Shown here piece by piece: positions 1 to 11,923 of a DNA stretch of 64,000 nt. The stretch is taken from contig JAJNNX010000044.1 in NCBI GenBank assembly GCA_023159155.1, forward strand, positions 372,001-436,000. Direction: 5' to 3'. Position 1 is the first letter of the stretch; every line of letters starts with the position of its first letter. The stretch is from Ustulina deusta (taxonomy: Eukaryota > Ascomycota > Sordariomycetes > Xylariales > Xylariaceae). Made by a program: the position numbers and the translations under genes. The notes below the pieces were generated by a model that searched no databases, was not told the origin of the DNA, and saw only the letters and a program-made list of their open reading frames with translations.

Positions 1-848
1 TAGGGTCGCTTGAAACTGCTCTTTCGACGAAACTAGACAGAAATTTGATGAGACAAGAAAAGAAAGAAGAAATACGGGCTGGTATTCATATGGCCCGGGG
101 CCAATATAGTAATAAAATCAGTTTTCCAAGCTATTTCCCGATTTGGGTTGTCAGATGTTGGCATGTGACGCAGAGAGGCTTAGAGAGGATAGTGCAGCGC
201 TACGTGCGGGCGGTATTACGCTGTAATGGTGCGATGTTGCCAGGTGTTGGTTTCACAGCAACCTTAGGGGCCGCTCAGGTCTCTACTTAAGAGGTAGATA
301 TACTGGACGCCCAGTGGACTCAGCCTCGAACCGCGCGCCCACGTGGGTGCTAAATGCGCGATTCCCTGCTAGAGATGCGTGCAAGAATTAAGAAGGCGCC
401 CTCCAAGTTCTCAAACAAAGGACCGACCTACCACGACCAAATGCCGGAAGCAATCATTTTCATGCGCGCTGAGCCACCCCCGATGGGTTTTTTTATCCAC
501 CAGGACTAGACAGACCGGCGCATAGTCGAGCCAAGATGCATAGCTGGGCCTTCTTGCTGTGTACTGACTGGCTGTGCTTGGCTTTGCTGGAGAAAGGCAC
601 ACTTACACTATACTACTAGACGACACAAGCGGGCATAGAAGTGAATCGTGACAACACGAGATATCTATCTATCTATATATTGAGCTCTTTGGATGAATAC
701 ACGCTCTCTCTCTTTTTTTCACCGTCGATCATCGATCCAAAAGACGGCCGACGAGGTGTGCGCACTCACATCCCGTTGTTCCAGTAACCTGTTTCAAGTT
801 GCCTACGTGCCCGTATTATACATATAACAGCACAGCATAACACAAATC
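1..848. other. Gene-free upstream flank
   Basis: No convincing coding region. There is an (ATCT)n-like stretch near 660-680 and a CT-rich run near 702-720, about 130 bases before the start codon of the SEL1 gene. CT-rich tracts are common near transcription starts in filamentous fungi, so this may be the core promoter. Short open frames here lack any family resemblance. Confidence 0.5.
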
Positions 849-3768
849 ATGGGGCTTCGCGATTTGATTAAGAAGAAAGACCGGCTCGGCGCAGGCGACG
901 CCGACTATTCCGAGACGCTGCACAAACTCGCGGGGCCAGAGTTCACCTTCATCCGGTCCGACACAAACACGCACGAGATCATCCACCCGCCAACCCACCC
1001 CGCCAACGACCGGTATCTGACCGCGCACGGGCCGAGATCGACGCCATCCAAGTCGCGCCGCAGCCTCGACGTGTTCCGTCCGCGATCGCGGGGCAACAGC
1101 CTCCTCTCCGCCGCGTCCGCCGACAGCGACGGCGAGGGCAGCAGCACCGCCGCCACCAAGAAGGAACACCGCCGTCTGTCGCACCGTCTGGGTCTGGCCC
1201 GTCACGCGCCCAAGACGTCCGAGTTCGTGCCCGAGAACCTGCCCCAGATCAACGTCACCGGCACCTCGGACGGCCCGACGGCGGAAAACAAGGAGCAGCA
1301 GTGGGAGAAGCGCGCCACCATCCTCGCAAGCACCAACGAGGAGCGCCAGAGGAGCAGATCACAGAGCGTGTCTGCGTCGCCGTCGCCGTCGCCGTCCTAT
1401 GCGAACCTCGCCGGCCTGGACGACGGGACTGGCCGCACCGACACGTCGCCGCCCAAGTCAGGTGTCGTCTCGTCCCAGGAGATCGACCGGGACATCCAGG
1501 AAGCCATCCGGCTGCACGAGGAGGGGGATCTCGAGAGGTCAACGCAATTATTCGGGCGCCTCGCCGATCCGGATGGCGCCAACAATCCGCTAAGTCAGGT
1601 TCTATATGGGCTTGCGCTGAGGTTAGTACCTGGCCGTCTTCAAACACGCATGCATCAAGGAGGCAATACCTTCGCCCACATCATCTGGGACAAGACAGAG
1701 TCGATATCACTCAAGGCTACGAGACCCCAGGAGCGCAGAGATAGAGTCAGACCGTCTGCGGGGGAGAGCTGTAAGGAACATATTGCAAGCTAACGCTGGA
1801 ACCTGTACAGACATGGCTGGGGCTGCGAGCCCGACCTCGAGCGCGCCGTCACCTATCTTTCAGCTGCAGCATCAAATGCAGCAACCGTAGAAACCCTGGC
1901 CCTCAAGGCAGGTCTCAAGAAAGGGGGTGCGGCAAAGGGTGAACTGGTTCTCGCCATCTTCGAGCTCGCTAACTGCTTCCGCCACGGCTGGGGCATTGGG
2001 AAGGATCCAGTCGCCGCCAAGCAGGTAAGCTGTTTCGCTTGCCTTCATTCTCGGGGGTGTTACGGCATCATAGGACTGGCACAATCCAGCGACTTTGCCA
2101 TTACCACATAGGAAGGTCATGAATGGATCAGGAGGCAAAGTCAGGTGTTCTTCTACCCTACTTGCAACTGTACCTCTACTCGTCTTCCGACGGCGACACA
2201 AGGCACAGGGTCTTTGGCTTCTACGACGACTAACGCTGAGTGTTGGGTAGTATTACGAAACTGCAGCGAATCTTGGGGATACTGGTGAGTTCATTACCCA
2301 CTCCATCAAGTCCTCCGTCGTGCCAGCAATTTCTGAGTCACAGACTCATGGAGGGGACCAGCGAACTCGGTAGGCTAATATCCGGTATAGACGCCATGAA
2401 CGAGGCTGCATGGTGCTATCTCGAGGGCTTCGGATGTAAGAAAGACAAGGTACGTTGATCAGGCACAAAGGCGGTTTCATAGTCCCATCACGCATCAGAT
2501 CTTGCACAATTCTTGGACCGGTGCCCCTGGCTGGCCAGGCTTCGGTGACGCCAAAACACGACGAGTCATTCGGGTCGAGAAGCCTCAGACGATAAGATGT
2601 TGTAGCTTATCGGCTTGCTCGGACATTCGCTGGCTTGGGTTTTGGCACTGCGCTTTGGAAACTCACCAGCTTGAGGCTAAGCTGTTGAAGCCGGGATCTC
2701 CGCGCGTGTTGGGCATCAACTTAAACTACCCCTTACTGAGTTCACTCCCTGTTGGTCCGGCAAATCGGAACCCACGCCACCATGCTCTTCATCGCTCTGC
2801 CCCAGACCCTTTCTCTATCAGTTGTTGGGAAGAGTCGACGCTGTTACACGGCTAACTCGATGGTTACTATTCCCATAGTTCCAAGCAGCACAGTACTACC
2901 GGTTGGCTGAGAAGAACGGCAGCAAGACGCTAGGAAATACTTGGTAAGCAAGCAAGCACTTTCTTTTCACCTGCCACATACTACTTACTCTCTACCCTTT
3001 CGTACATGGACCATTCTCAATTCGTAGGCTTTGTTGTCGAGTTCGCTTCCCAGCGTGGCTCTCATGCACATGCGATCTACCCCATGCATGAGAGGCGCAG
3101 CTGCAGGCCACAACAAGCCTCGGTTTCGAATGACTCGCACGTACTACTGCTGATAGGTTGTCGGGCGCCAACACTACTCGCCCTACTTCTTTCTTTCTTT
3201 GCATTCTCCGTTTCTAGATGTACGGTTTTTCTGTCAATTGGCCAATCAATTGGCTAAACGGTTTTCATTCGGCCCCATCGAGTCAATGCCCAGTGGTTTT
3301 TGTCTTCCGTCTCCACGAGGTCGCATGCCTGCGGCCTGCCTTCTCTGCACTCCGTCATTCGCGCGTCCCATCTTAATGGCCTAGAGGATCCTTTCGTCAA
3401 TTCATCGGGCCAACCAAAGACGGATTTCACACCGAAAACTGCACTTTCTTTGCACTCATTCGCTGTGCCTGATCCGGGTGCCCCATCAGATCCTCAACGC
3501 CAGTGTCAGTGCACGCGCTACAACGCATCAACTCCTCTATTACTATCATGTACATCGGGACTTTTTCTGCTTTCCTGATCTCTACGAGAACAACACAGCT
3601 AGTATATCTCGAGCTGAATTGCCGTTGGCCTAACCGCAGCACCCTAAGAAAGTACTCTACTTGGGGACATGGGCCCTACGCTAGACAAGCAACTAGTGTT
3701 TTGAAGTGCTGGATGCTAACTTGACACGTTCACGTAGGATCTGGAAGGAGAAATACAATCCGAAGTAA
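849..3768 (+). CDS. SEL1-repeat protein (chitin-synthase-activator-like)
   Basis: Predicted 391-aa protein from six exons: 849-1621, 1811-2024, 2251-2284, 2391-2449, 2879-2943 and 3738-3768. All phases agree. Residues 1-200 are Ser/Arg-rich and probably disordered. From about residue 210 to the end come TPR-like SEL1 repeats, visible as RHGWGCEPDLERAVTYLSAA, FRHGWGIGKDPVAAK, YYETAANLGD, AWCYLEGFGCKKDK and FQAAQYYRLAEKNG. SEL1 proteins are scaffolds; in fungi a related group (Skt5/Chs4-like) activates chitin synthase. That specific role is an inference here. The last exon is tiny and completes NTWIWKEKYNPK. If the last intron (about 794 nt) is not removed, translation stops right after NTW. 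The last two introns (429 and 794 nt) are long for this group of organisms. Confidence 0.82.
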
Positions 3769-4592
3769 GTTGGCAGTTAGTCGACTCATCCCTGGGTCTC
3801 TATCGATCGGTTGGGAGCGCCGAACCGCGATTGGAACCCGAAATTAGAAACCGATTATCGAGACGATCAATCCGGGTGGTGGCCGACGGATGGTCTGTCT
3901 GGTATACGCTTAGGAGAGAGGGAGGGAGAAGGAAGGGTTACGTGGGAACACGAGACGCTTGCTCGAACGAGTCACGGAGATGTGATGAAGAAGACAAGCA
4001 CATACAACACTTGTATGAGATACGTATATACGATAGCTCGCTCTCATGACGACGACAGCCTAGTGCCTAGACTGCTGTGGCAAAAGAGTCGTCGTCGTAC
4101 ATCATGGCTGCCTCACACCACGGCACGATGCAGACCCGTGTCTTGCTTTGTTTTGAGTGCTCAGGATGCCCTGGCATGTTAGATGGCGCCATGTTTGCTT
4201 GCCCTTGTACCGCGTCGCTCGCTCGCTCGCTCATACGGAGAGCCAACCTGGATCTACCTAGATAGAGAGTATGGTTTATCGAAGACAGGTAGCGGGCAGT
4301 TTTCTCCGAAGGTTTTTTTTTTTTCTGGGTTGTTGTTTTTTTCTATTTATATCCATAGAACTGACGATAATTAACAACAAATACACTTGACAAATTGGAA
4401 ATGAATTGAATTGAACCGAGGAATTCAATTAACTTAGGTAGTGTAGGTAGGGTATTGTTATCTGGATAATTACCTGTGCTCATTACAGGGTTTAAGGACT
4501 GGTTTGTATACTACACTACCTTACTGGAAAATACTTCGGGGATTCGAGATACAAGGTTATTTATGTTAGGCGGTGCCGCGATTTTTGGAAAG

Positions 4593-4642
4593 GCTGTGTA
4601 TGTGTGTGTATGTGTGTGTATGTGTATGTATGTGTATGTGTA
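4593..4642. repeat. TG/TATG microsatellite
   Basis: An imperfect alternating run of TGTATG and TGTG units, about 50 bp. It is a potentially variable simple repeat with no coding potential. Confidence 0.85.
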
Positions 4643-5812
4643 GCGTTGCTCGTGCTCTGGTTATTGTAGCTGTATCTAGGTGGAGATGGTAATTATAACG
4701 CCCGTTACCCAGGTACGATTTTGGTCTTCCATGGCGTAAGCCGCCGTAGACCTCGGTACTCTCGTTGCGTGTTTGGATATGGCACTGTATCTATTCTGTC
4801 TGTCTGTCTATCTATTTTTGTCCGGACGGGGCCGGGAACCATGTGTGCCTGTCCATATGAGTGCGTTTTCTTAGCGTAGAGTCTTTTGTTCGTCCAGGGA
4901 CCCCTTTTTGGTGTTTATGTGTTTTATTGTAGGTAATTCTACTTTCCCCCTAGTTTTTTTTCTCGTCTCCGGCTCGTCTTGCTGCCTTCTTTCATCCATG
5001 GTTCGATAATTATCCATCCATCGATCCATTCCATCCCATTCATTTCGTGTACTCATTCACTCACTCGCTTGCTTCGCTGTTGACTAGGTGATTTTACTCG
5101 CCATACCGTGTGGGCTCGGTTTTCATCTTACGAGGAGATCCCGTGCGCCTAATACAGACAATAATTGCACGATTCTGATGGACCTAACCTTAATTTTAAC
5201 CTTGGTTCGTCCACCCTCGGATGAAGTCAGACGAGGCGGGATCAGACGATGCGCTCCCGTTTAATATCGGACTACCTATTTGGATGACTCGTGGCCGGAG
5301 GCAGGAAGGAACTTGCACGGCGGGCTGGCTGGCGGCTTGGGCCAGAGGGAGGTCGAGGTGGGTAAATAATAATAATACCTTATGTACCTACTTCAGGTAC
5401 GAGAGGTAGGTAATTAGGTAGGCATGGGACGGACGGAATTCATGTTTTCTGCCTCGAGGCTCCGAATGTATCTATCTATCTCCGCTTTTAATGGCAAGGC
5501 GGCCTGTCCTTCACCTGTGTGCTAATATGTGCTTACCTGCGATCATCCTTGCTGGATTGCGCGGTATCGTTGGGTCTATCTGGTGTACCTACCTACCTAC
5601 TGTGTAGCCGTATGTATGTATATATGTATGTATATTACTAAAATAATTACATCGCTGGAGCATGGCTGGGGAGAGCATGTTGCGCGTAGTCTGTCTGTAT
5701 GCCCTGTTGACGTCGCTTAACTGAAAATGGTTTCGGGCTCGAGAGCCCTGATTACAATCCACTGGTAGACAGGCTGGCGCATCGTTTACCTACTTGCCAT
5801 TCTTTTTGTATG

Positions 5813-5852
5813 GTGGTGGTGGTGGCGGTGGTGGTATTCTTGGTGGTATTGG
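5813..5852. repeat. GGT-type trinucleotide repeat
   Basis: A run of TGG/GGT triplets with a few interruptions, then further degenerate TGG triplets. No gene can be attached to it. Confidence 0.75.
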
Positions 5853-6026
5853 TGTCGAGGAATTTGGAGACGAATAACACTTCTCGTGCATATGTGATAT
5901 GTCGGTAGTTGATTACATCACACCAGTTTCCCACCTCCGCAAACGGCAGGCTGTCAGCTGCGTTTTCCCGCAACGCTGTGTCGTTGCATCCATCCATTTG
6001 TGCTCTCGTGTTGTTCATGCATTACC

Positions 6027-6095
6027 TTTTTTTTTTTTTTTTTTTTTTGACGTGCGTGACGGCTGAGGAGAGGACAGGACAGGACAGGACAGGAG
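6027..6095. repeat. 22-nt poly-T followed by (AGGAC)n repeat
   Basis: An uninterrupted T run at about 6027-6048 is followed about 22 bases later by four to five tandem ACAGG/AGGAC units at 6071-6095. A CTAA tetranucleotide run lies slightly downstream at about 6187-6206. These are simple repeats in the gene-poor region. Confidence 0.85.
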
Positions 6096-8406
6096 AGGTC
6101 GAAGGGAAGTCGCAGAGAAAGAAGGCAAAGGAAGAATTCAAGCATGTCGATGCGAGTTACAGGGAAAGGGCCGGAGAGCGTTCTACACTAACTAACTAAC
6201 TAACTACCTGCCTACAGTACCCCATGGTGAAGCAGGAGGTTGGGTAAATCAATCTTAAGGCCTCGAATATTATTATTTACCTAGGTAGAGCTGAAAGGGA
6301 GCAGGGAAGATATATCGAAAATCGACGGCTCGAGGGACTATTATTATCCCATTACCCGGATTTGTTATACCTAGGTCTAGGTTTCATTCGCGTGGGTTCC
6401 CAGAATGGGTTTGCTAATTAGGTCTCTACTTGTTTTTTTTTTTTATATTATTATAGGCATCATTTTAAGTGTGTCATGCACAGTCGTTTTTGGAGGGGGG
6501 CAAAATTTGCAAGAAAAAAAAAAGCTTAAGTCGGTTTTTTTTGGCGGGGAACATGGCGATCGATCGCATCGAGATGCCAATTAGAGAGAGCATGCGTAGA
6601 TGTAGTGTAGGTAGGTAGGTAGGTATTTCTCTGTCGAGGGCCAAGTCGCCGACGTGTCACAGGTGCACCTGCGCAGTTCGTATCGGAGACTGTTCCGAGA
6701 AGTGCACATTGGACCTGCGAATCACCGTGCGTTCGAGGCGTCGAGAAATTATCGCGGTGGCCCTATTGGCGTGGTCGAGAACGCCGCCCTCCCCACACGG
6801 TCGTTATGCGCACGAAGTGAACGTGAGGTCAAAGGGCTGACATGGGAAAGTCGAGTCGAGCTGGGGTTGCGAAGCGTAATTGGAGTCCTGGTGCCCGCGA
6901 TGAATGGATGAGTGAAGACAAGTCTTTTTTTAGGTTGGCGTGTGGTGGGATTGTCGGTATTTCTAGCACGCTTGGCGCAACGGCAGCTTGATTTCCTCGC
7001 CATGCTGGGGTTCTAGAACAGATTAAGTGCGCCGTTAAGACACAGGCAGGCTTCGTCGAATTGATCAATACGCCAGCCTTGCTACGGGTGTTTCAGTGGG
7101 GTGTCACGCCCACCCGAGTCGTCATAGACTAGTCTACAGACACTGACGCATGCATATGTATGTATGTGTATATAGTAAGATGGTGGATGAGTGGAGAAGA
7201 AGTCTGGGTGGGCTAGAGCCTCACGCCAAACCCGTCCGTTTCCTGAGGATGCATGTCTGCATTAGGTCTGTACGTGATGCGGTTTCGTGGCGTGGATGAT
7301 GTAAGCTCGGGCTGTGGTGCCGAGCCGTCCGACGAGAAACTATCTGCACTACGTACACGACCAGCATGGACAGATGGATATATAGTATACCTGTATCTAC
7401 CCTAGATCGGACGTTCGACGGGACAGGGACAAGCCTGCCGCAGAGCAAGCCGCCCACGGGGAGTCCCGCATGCTCCGGCGCCGACCAGGTTTGACGAGCT
7501 GACGAGAGAGGAGGACGATCAACGACCTCAAAACACAATGTACTCTCACTGCTGGGGCAATGCGGTCTATCTCCATAATATTGCCGCATAGCCGCAGTTC
7601 CCGAGCGATCGGAAGAGAGGCACGACAAGAGGGCAAATTTGCCTTCCAAGATTTCGTGGAGGCGAGGGAAATCTCCTGGAAAATCATGCATGCAGGACAC
7701 AGACGTTGTCTCTGCTCTGCGCAGCAGCAGCACGAATCAATCACTCTTCGCAGTGAGCATGCGAACTGAAATGCGGCGTCCGGTGGTTTCAGGAACGCTG
7801 GAGACACTCGTCGAGAGAGGGTGGACCTTGCGGCAACCATTACCCCGATCGTTTCAGGGATTTTCCCACGGGAAAACTCTGGTGGCCGGTATGGTATCTT
7901 CTGTCCAGGCGCATTTCGTTTCGAGGCGGGTGGATATTCCACATTTTCCACCCACTCGCTCGCTGCCTTGGTCTCGCTGAGTCGGGACGGGGAAGTGGAG
8001 AGAGAGAGAGAGCCTGCATGGGATACCCGGAACCCCGAGCTCGGATATGCTACCCTATAATCAAACCTCGATACAGTAACCTCCTCGGTATTTGTTGGCG
8101 GGAAACACATAGTAGGCAGATCCTATACCGTCCGTGGCCGAATCCCACGAATCCGCGTCCAGAACCGCTCGAGGGCACCTGGTGGGATGGGTTTTTGTAG
8201 GCATATGGGGAGATCGGCACGGAGAGCAGCATGGTGAGCGACGGACAAAGAAAACTGCACTTTCAGCATGCGTCTTTATCCGTCGCCGACCTATCTCGCG
8301 AAGACGTTCGTCAGCCTGCTCGAGAGATTCGGATGCGCGGGGTGATGACGGGCAGCATCAGCTCTGTGCTAAACTTCCGATTGTGGGCTCGCCGTCATGT
8401 GCGGCT

Positions 8407-8430
8407 TGGGGGGGGGGGGAGGGGAGGGGC
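8407..8430 (+). repeat. G-tract with G-quadruplex potential
   Basis: A G run of about twelve bases, then two further G4 runs each separated by a single A. On the plus strand this satisfies the simple rule of four G runs with one-base loops if the long run is split. No gene is anchored to it. Confidence 0.6.
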
Positions 8431-11400
8431 TGGCTTCTCCAAAACATGCACATTGGGGTGGTCAGACACCCAAGCGAGGAGCTGTGATTAGGTAGTCCCG
8501 GCTGCCAACTACGAAGTTCCTCTCGGCAGGGGACCAATCGCGCGGGAAAAGGGTGTGTAGATAATCTTCGGAGAACGACGACAGGCAAAAAAACAAACCA
8601 GAAAGGTCATTCTCGACTAACACGCTCTCGTCTCATGTCACCACCACCTGGAGATATCAGACATGCATCTTCGCTGCAGCGCATCGTCCTGCCTCCCCGT
8701 TTCGGCTGGGTCCTGTATTAGTTCCTTATGCGAGCCACCACAGGGCCCGGATCCAGGACGGAGAGATGGGATGTCATTTTTCTGAGGGACAAAAGTGGGT
8801 GATGTGTGTGCCTAATACGAGCAATGATGTTCGTTTCGTGGACGAATGCGGAAGTCGGCAGTCAGCTCATCGACACTGGACTACCAGAAAAGAGATCGTG
8901 ATACACACGAATCAAGGAAGTGTGGATTGAGATGGGCGAAGTGGTGTTTCTGTGTGCGCAGTCGCATGCATTCTGGCAGTGTAGGAGGGTGTGGTTCTCC
9001 GCGAGAGGGTGTGTAGTGAAGAGAGTATAGTCTGGATTACGTGAGTCGGTTGAGAGGCATGCGTAAGCCAGGCAAGAGAGGCTATGGCTTCGGCTAAATT
9101 AGGCCGGGAGATAATAAGAGAGATTGCCCATCCATCCCTCGACGGTAGCGACGAGTATGCCTTGGCCTTGGGGAGGCGAGCCTCGTGCCTCTCTGCCATG
9201 ATTGTTGAATGAGATTCTATAGCTTCAAGATGTAGATAGGCGAGCGGACAGGGAAAGCCCTTGCAAGCGTCCCGCCAGAAAAGAAAGACCTGAGATGAAA
9301 CGTAATTATAGAATGCTGCAACCTTATACACTAGACTAGATAGATGGCGTAGCGTCTAGTTCGACTGAACCCACACGGATCGCCAGTAATCAATGCGCTC
9401 TTGCGCCCTACGCTACGGTAAATAGGGTCTTCAGCTGGCTGTTGTCTGAATCCTGATATCATCCACATGAGCTTCTGGCAAGCAACCCCCTAGGCGAGGC
9501 GAGTGGGGATGGAGAGCAGGTAGGTAGCGAACGGCCTGCACTAGGATGCCTATACTTACCTAGCCAACCGTGCAAGGTCACGCCATACAGGCCCAGTTAC
9601 CTGTTTTATGTCGTCGTCACAGCCCTGAAACTACTGGACTAACAATCAGGGTCTTTCCGTACGGCGGTTCATAGCGGTGGCTGGGGGACTCCATGGATCT
9701 TCCCGGTCACGCACGATTAAACTAAACCATCAGGCGTCCCGAAAGAGACGCGCACTAGTGTTAAGGCAGGTCGTAAACGGGAAAACAGCGGAGATCAATA
9801 AGCTTATTTGGACATTCTCTTGTCTACTACGGCAGGGTGTACGGGTAGTCTTATTGGAATTCGCAAACCGCCGATCGAGAAGTGGTTGCGTGACATCGCG
9901 AGAAAGAAACCCCAGAAAATCGAGCTAGGTATCGGGTGGAGAGGTAGGCGAAGGGAAGGAAGAGAAAGAGAAAGCGACTGGAAAGGTGGGAATAGTACCA
10001 GTCAAGTCCAAAACCGGAACACCTGACAACCACCCCCGCGTCGCTGCATACTAGATAGACGTACATGTGAGATCGCCTGCGGCGGAATGGAGAATTTGGA
10101 GGGAGGGGGGCGAGGGGATGCGAACAGGAATAAGAGAGCGCGGAATTACAAAAAAAATAAAATAAAAATAAAAGATAAAAAATAAAAAATTCCAAAGATT
10201 AGGTCGAGGGAATGGGGCCCTCTTGGCAATCTTTTGGTTCTGTAAGTCCATACGAATAGACAGACACAGCACCTTGTTCCTATTATGTACTAATTAGTTT
10301 TCTAACCACTCAATCGTCTGTGCCGCCCACCCACTGCCATCCCTATCGCTACGGCATGACGGTGGGCGCATGTGCAGTCCGTGGGGGGTGTGATCAGGGC
10401 GTCGTGAAAGTGATTCGCGAACATTTCGCTGGTTCCCGGGCCTTACTGGCTGGGAGGACGGAGAGGAGACTGCGCAGGTTGCATGCATGCGGTATACGAC
10501 ACCCCCCGCAGCGTTGGTTGCAGTATGTACGTTTACTGTATGCTGTGCTCCCGAGGGATATCGTACTGACAGACAAGTAAGATCGCGAGGTGCGCTGCTG
10601 TACCCGAGGCAGGTCGTAGAATGACTGTGCACTGTCGCTGTGCAGTTTTGGCGCAGCGTAACGACTGGGTTAACCTAGTCTCGTAGATAAGTATGCATTG
10701 ACGAAGCAAGATTCTTGGGGAGCTGTCGAGGAAAAGTTCAGTGCGCTTCTTCAGGTATGGACGTGCATTGATGCTCGCATGCTAGGCACCTATGCATGGG
10801 GTGCGGATAGGCGCATGTACATCAGTCCAGCTGGTGGATGTGAGAGGAATGCTTGGTCCAGATTGTCGGACTAATTACTCTACTGCAAACTACAATATTG
10901 CAAAAAATTATCTTGGCCAGGCATGTCACGTTTGGGGGGTACCATGCATATTTCGGATCGAGATTTTTGGGGATATAGATTTGTTGACGGAATTATCTGT
11001 GGCTAACTAGTGAAGTGACATGGGAAAAAGTATCGAGTAGCTAATTCGATGCCCCCCTCCGCCTCCCAGCAGCCAGTGATGTGACCATTGACCATTGATA
11101 TCCCCCGATGATGACAATCATTCTCGAGTTTTTATGTTATGTCGGTTGTGGCCGTTGTAAATACGACGACGGAAATATCGATATCACCCGTGGCTGGATG
11201 CTATGCGAACAAAGTGAAAATTAAAGGAAAAAAATCCAAGCTAAAAATAAAAAAGCCCATCTCGATCGTCCTCCCGTAGCCTGCAACCCCCTTCGTGTCG
11301 TGAGACATTATCTCGCTGTGTTTCGATCCAACGACACACGAACCCCACCTCAAAAATGTGTGTGTGCTGGAGTCTTCACAGCCCTCTCTCTGTCTCTCCG

Positions 11401-11923
11401 GTCTCTGGTGGAGGTGGAACCAAAATAATCCCAAGAAAAAAAAGGAAAAAAAAAAACTCCCAAGTAGGTATCTGGGACTGAATATGCTGTCTGCACACTG
11501 CATTTGACGAGCATATGTCCTGTGTCCCCAATGCCCCATGACCATTGTACAAAAAATGTGTTGGCTCCGACCTGCCACCACCGTCCCAACCACCATTTTC
11601 GCCATGCTACTACCCAAATGTACTGCTAAGGAGAACGAAGAAAAGAGGAAGGCAAAAACAGACGGCCCAATAAATGAAATCACCAATGTGACAAAAATTC
11701 AAATGCTTGCTCGCTTGCTAATCTCGACATGGAAAAGAGACTGAGACAAAGTAGATCAGAATGAAGTTCCAGTTTTGCGTGAGCGGTGGCGGGATCTGGT
11801 TTGCGCGGGAGCGTCAAGTGTATGCACAGAAGAACCGAGGCAATTAAAGGCTAAGAATCAGTGTAAGGAACGAGGTCGTTTTTTTTTTTCAATTCATAAT
11901 CGTCGTGACATGGTCGTAAGTCG

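Larger units (their letters stand above)
3769..11923. other. 8-kb gene-poor region
   Basis: No open frame with family resemblance or convincing splice structure on either strand. The longest frame, on the minus strand at 7397-8110 (237 codons, with ATG), has no recognisable motif and overlaps other frames. The stretch is rich in simple repeats: TG/TATG runs, GGT repeats, poly-T, AGGAC and CTAA repeats, TAGG/TACCT runs, a G-tract and A/T-rich runs near 10150-10190. It could hold untranslated leaders, long non-coding RNAs or regulatory DNA for the bZIP gene. The sequence alone does not decide. Confidence 0.6.

Noticed and set aside
816..1205. Minus-strand frames opposite the SEL1 gene
   Set aside because: They are frames antisense to a GC-rich Ser/Arg-coding exon and have no independent support.
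7397..8110. Minus-strand open frame of 237 codons with an ATG
   Set aside because: No domain, motif, signal or splice support, in a repeat-rich gene desert with overlapping frames on both strands.
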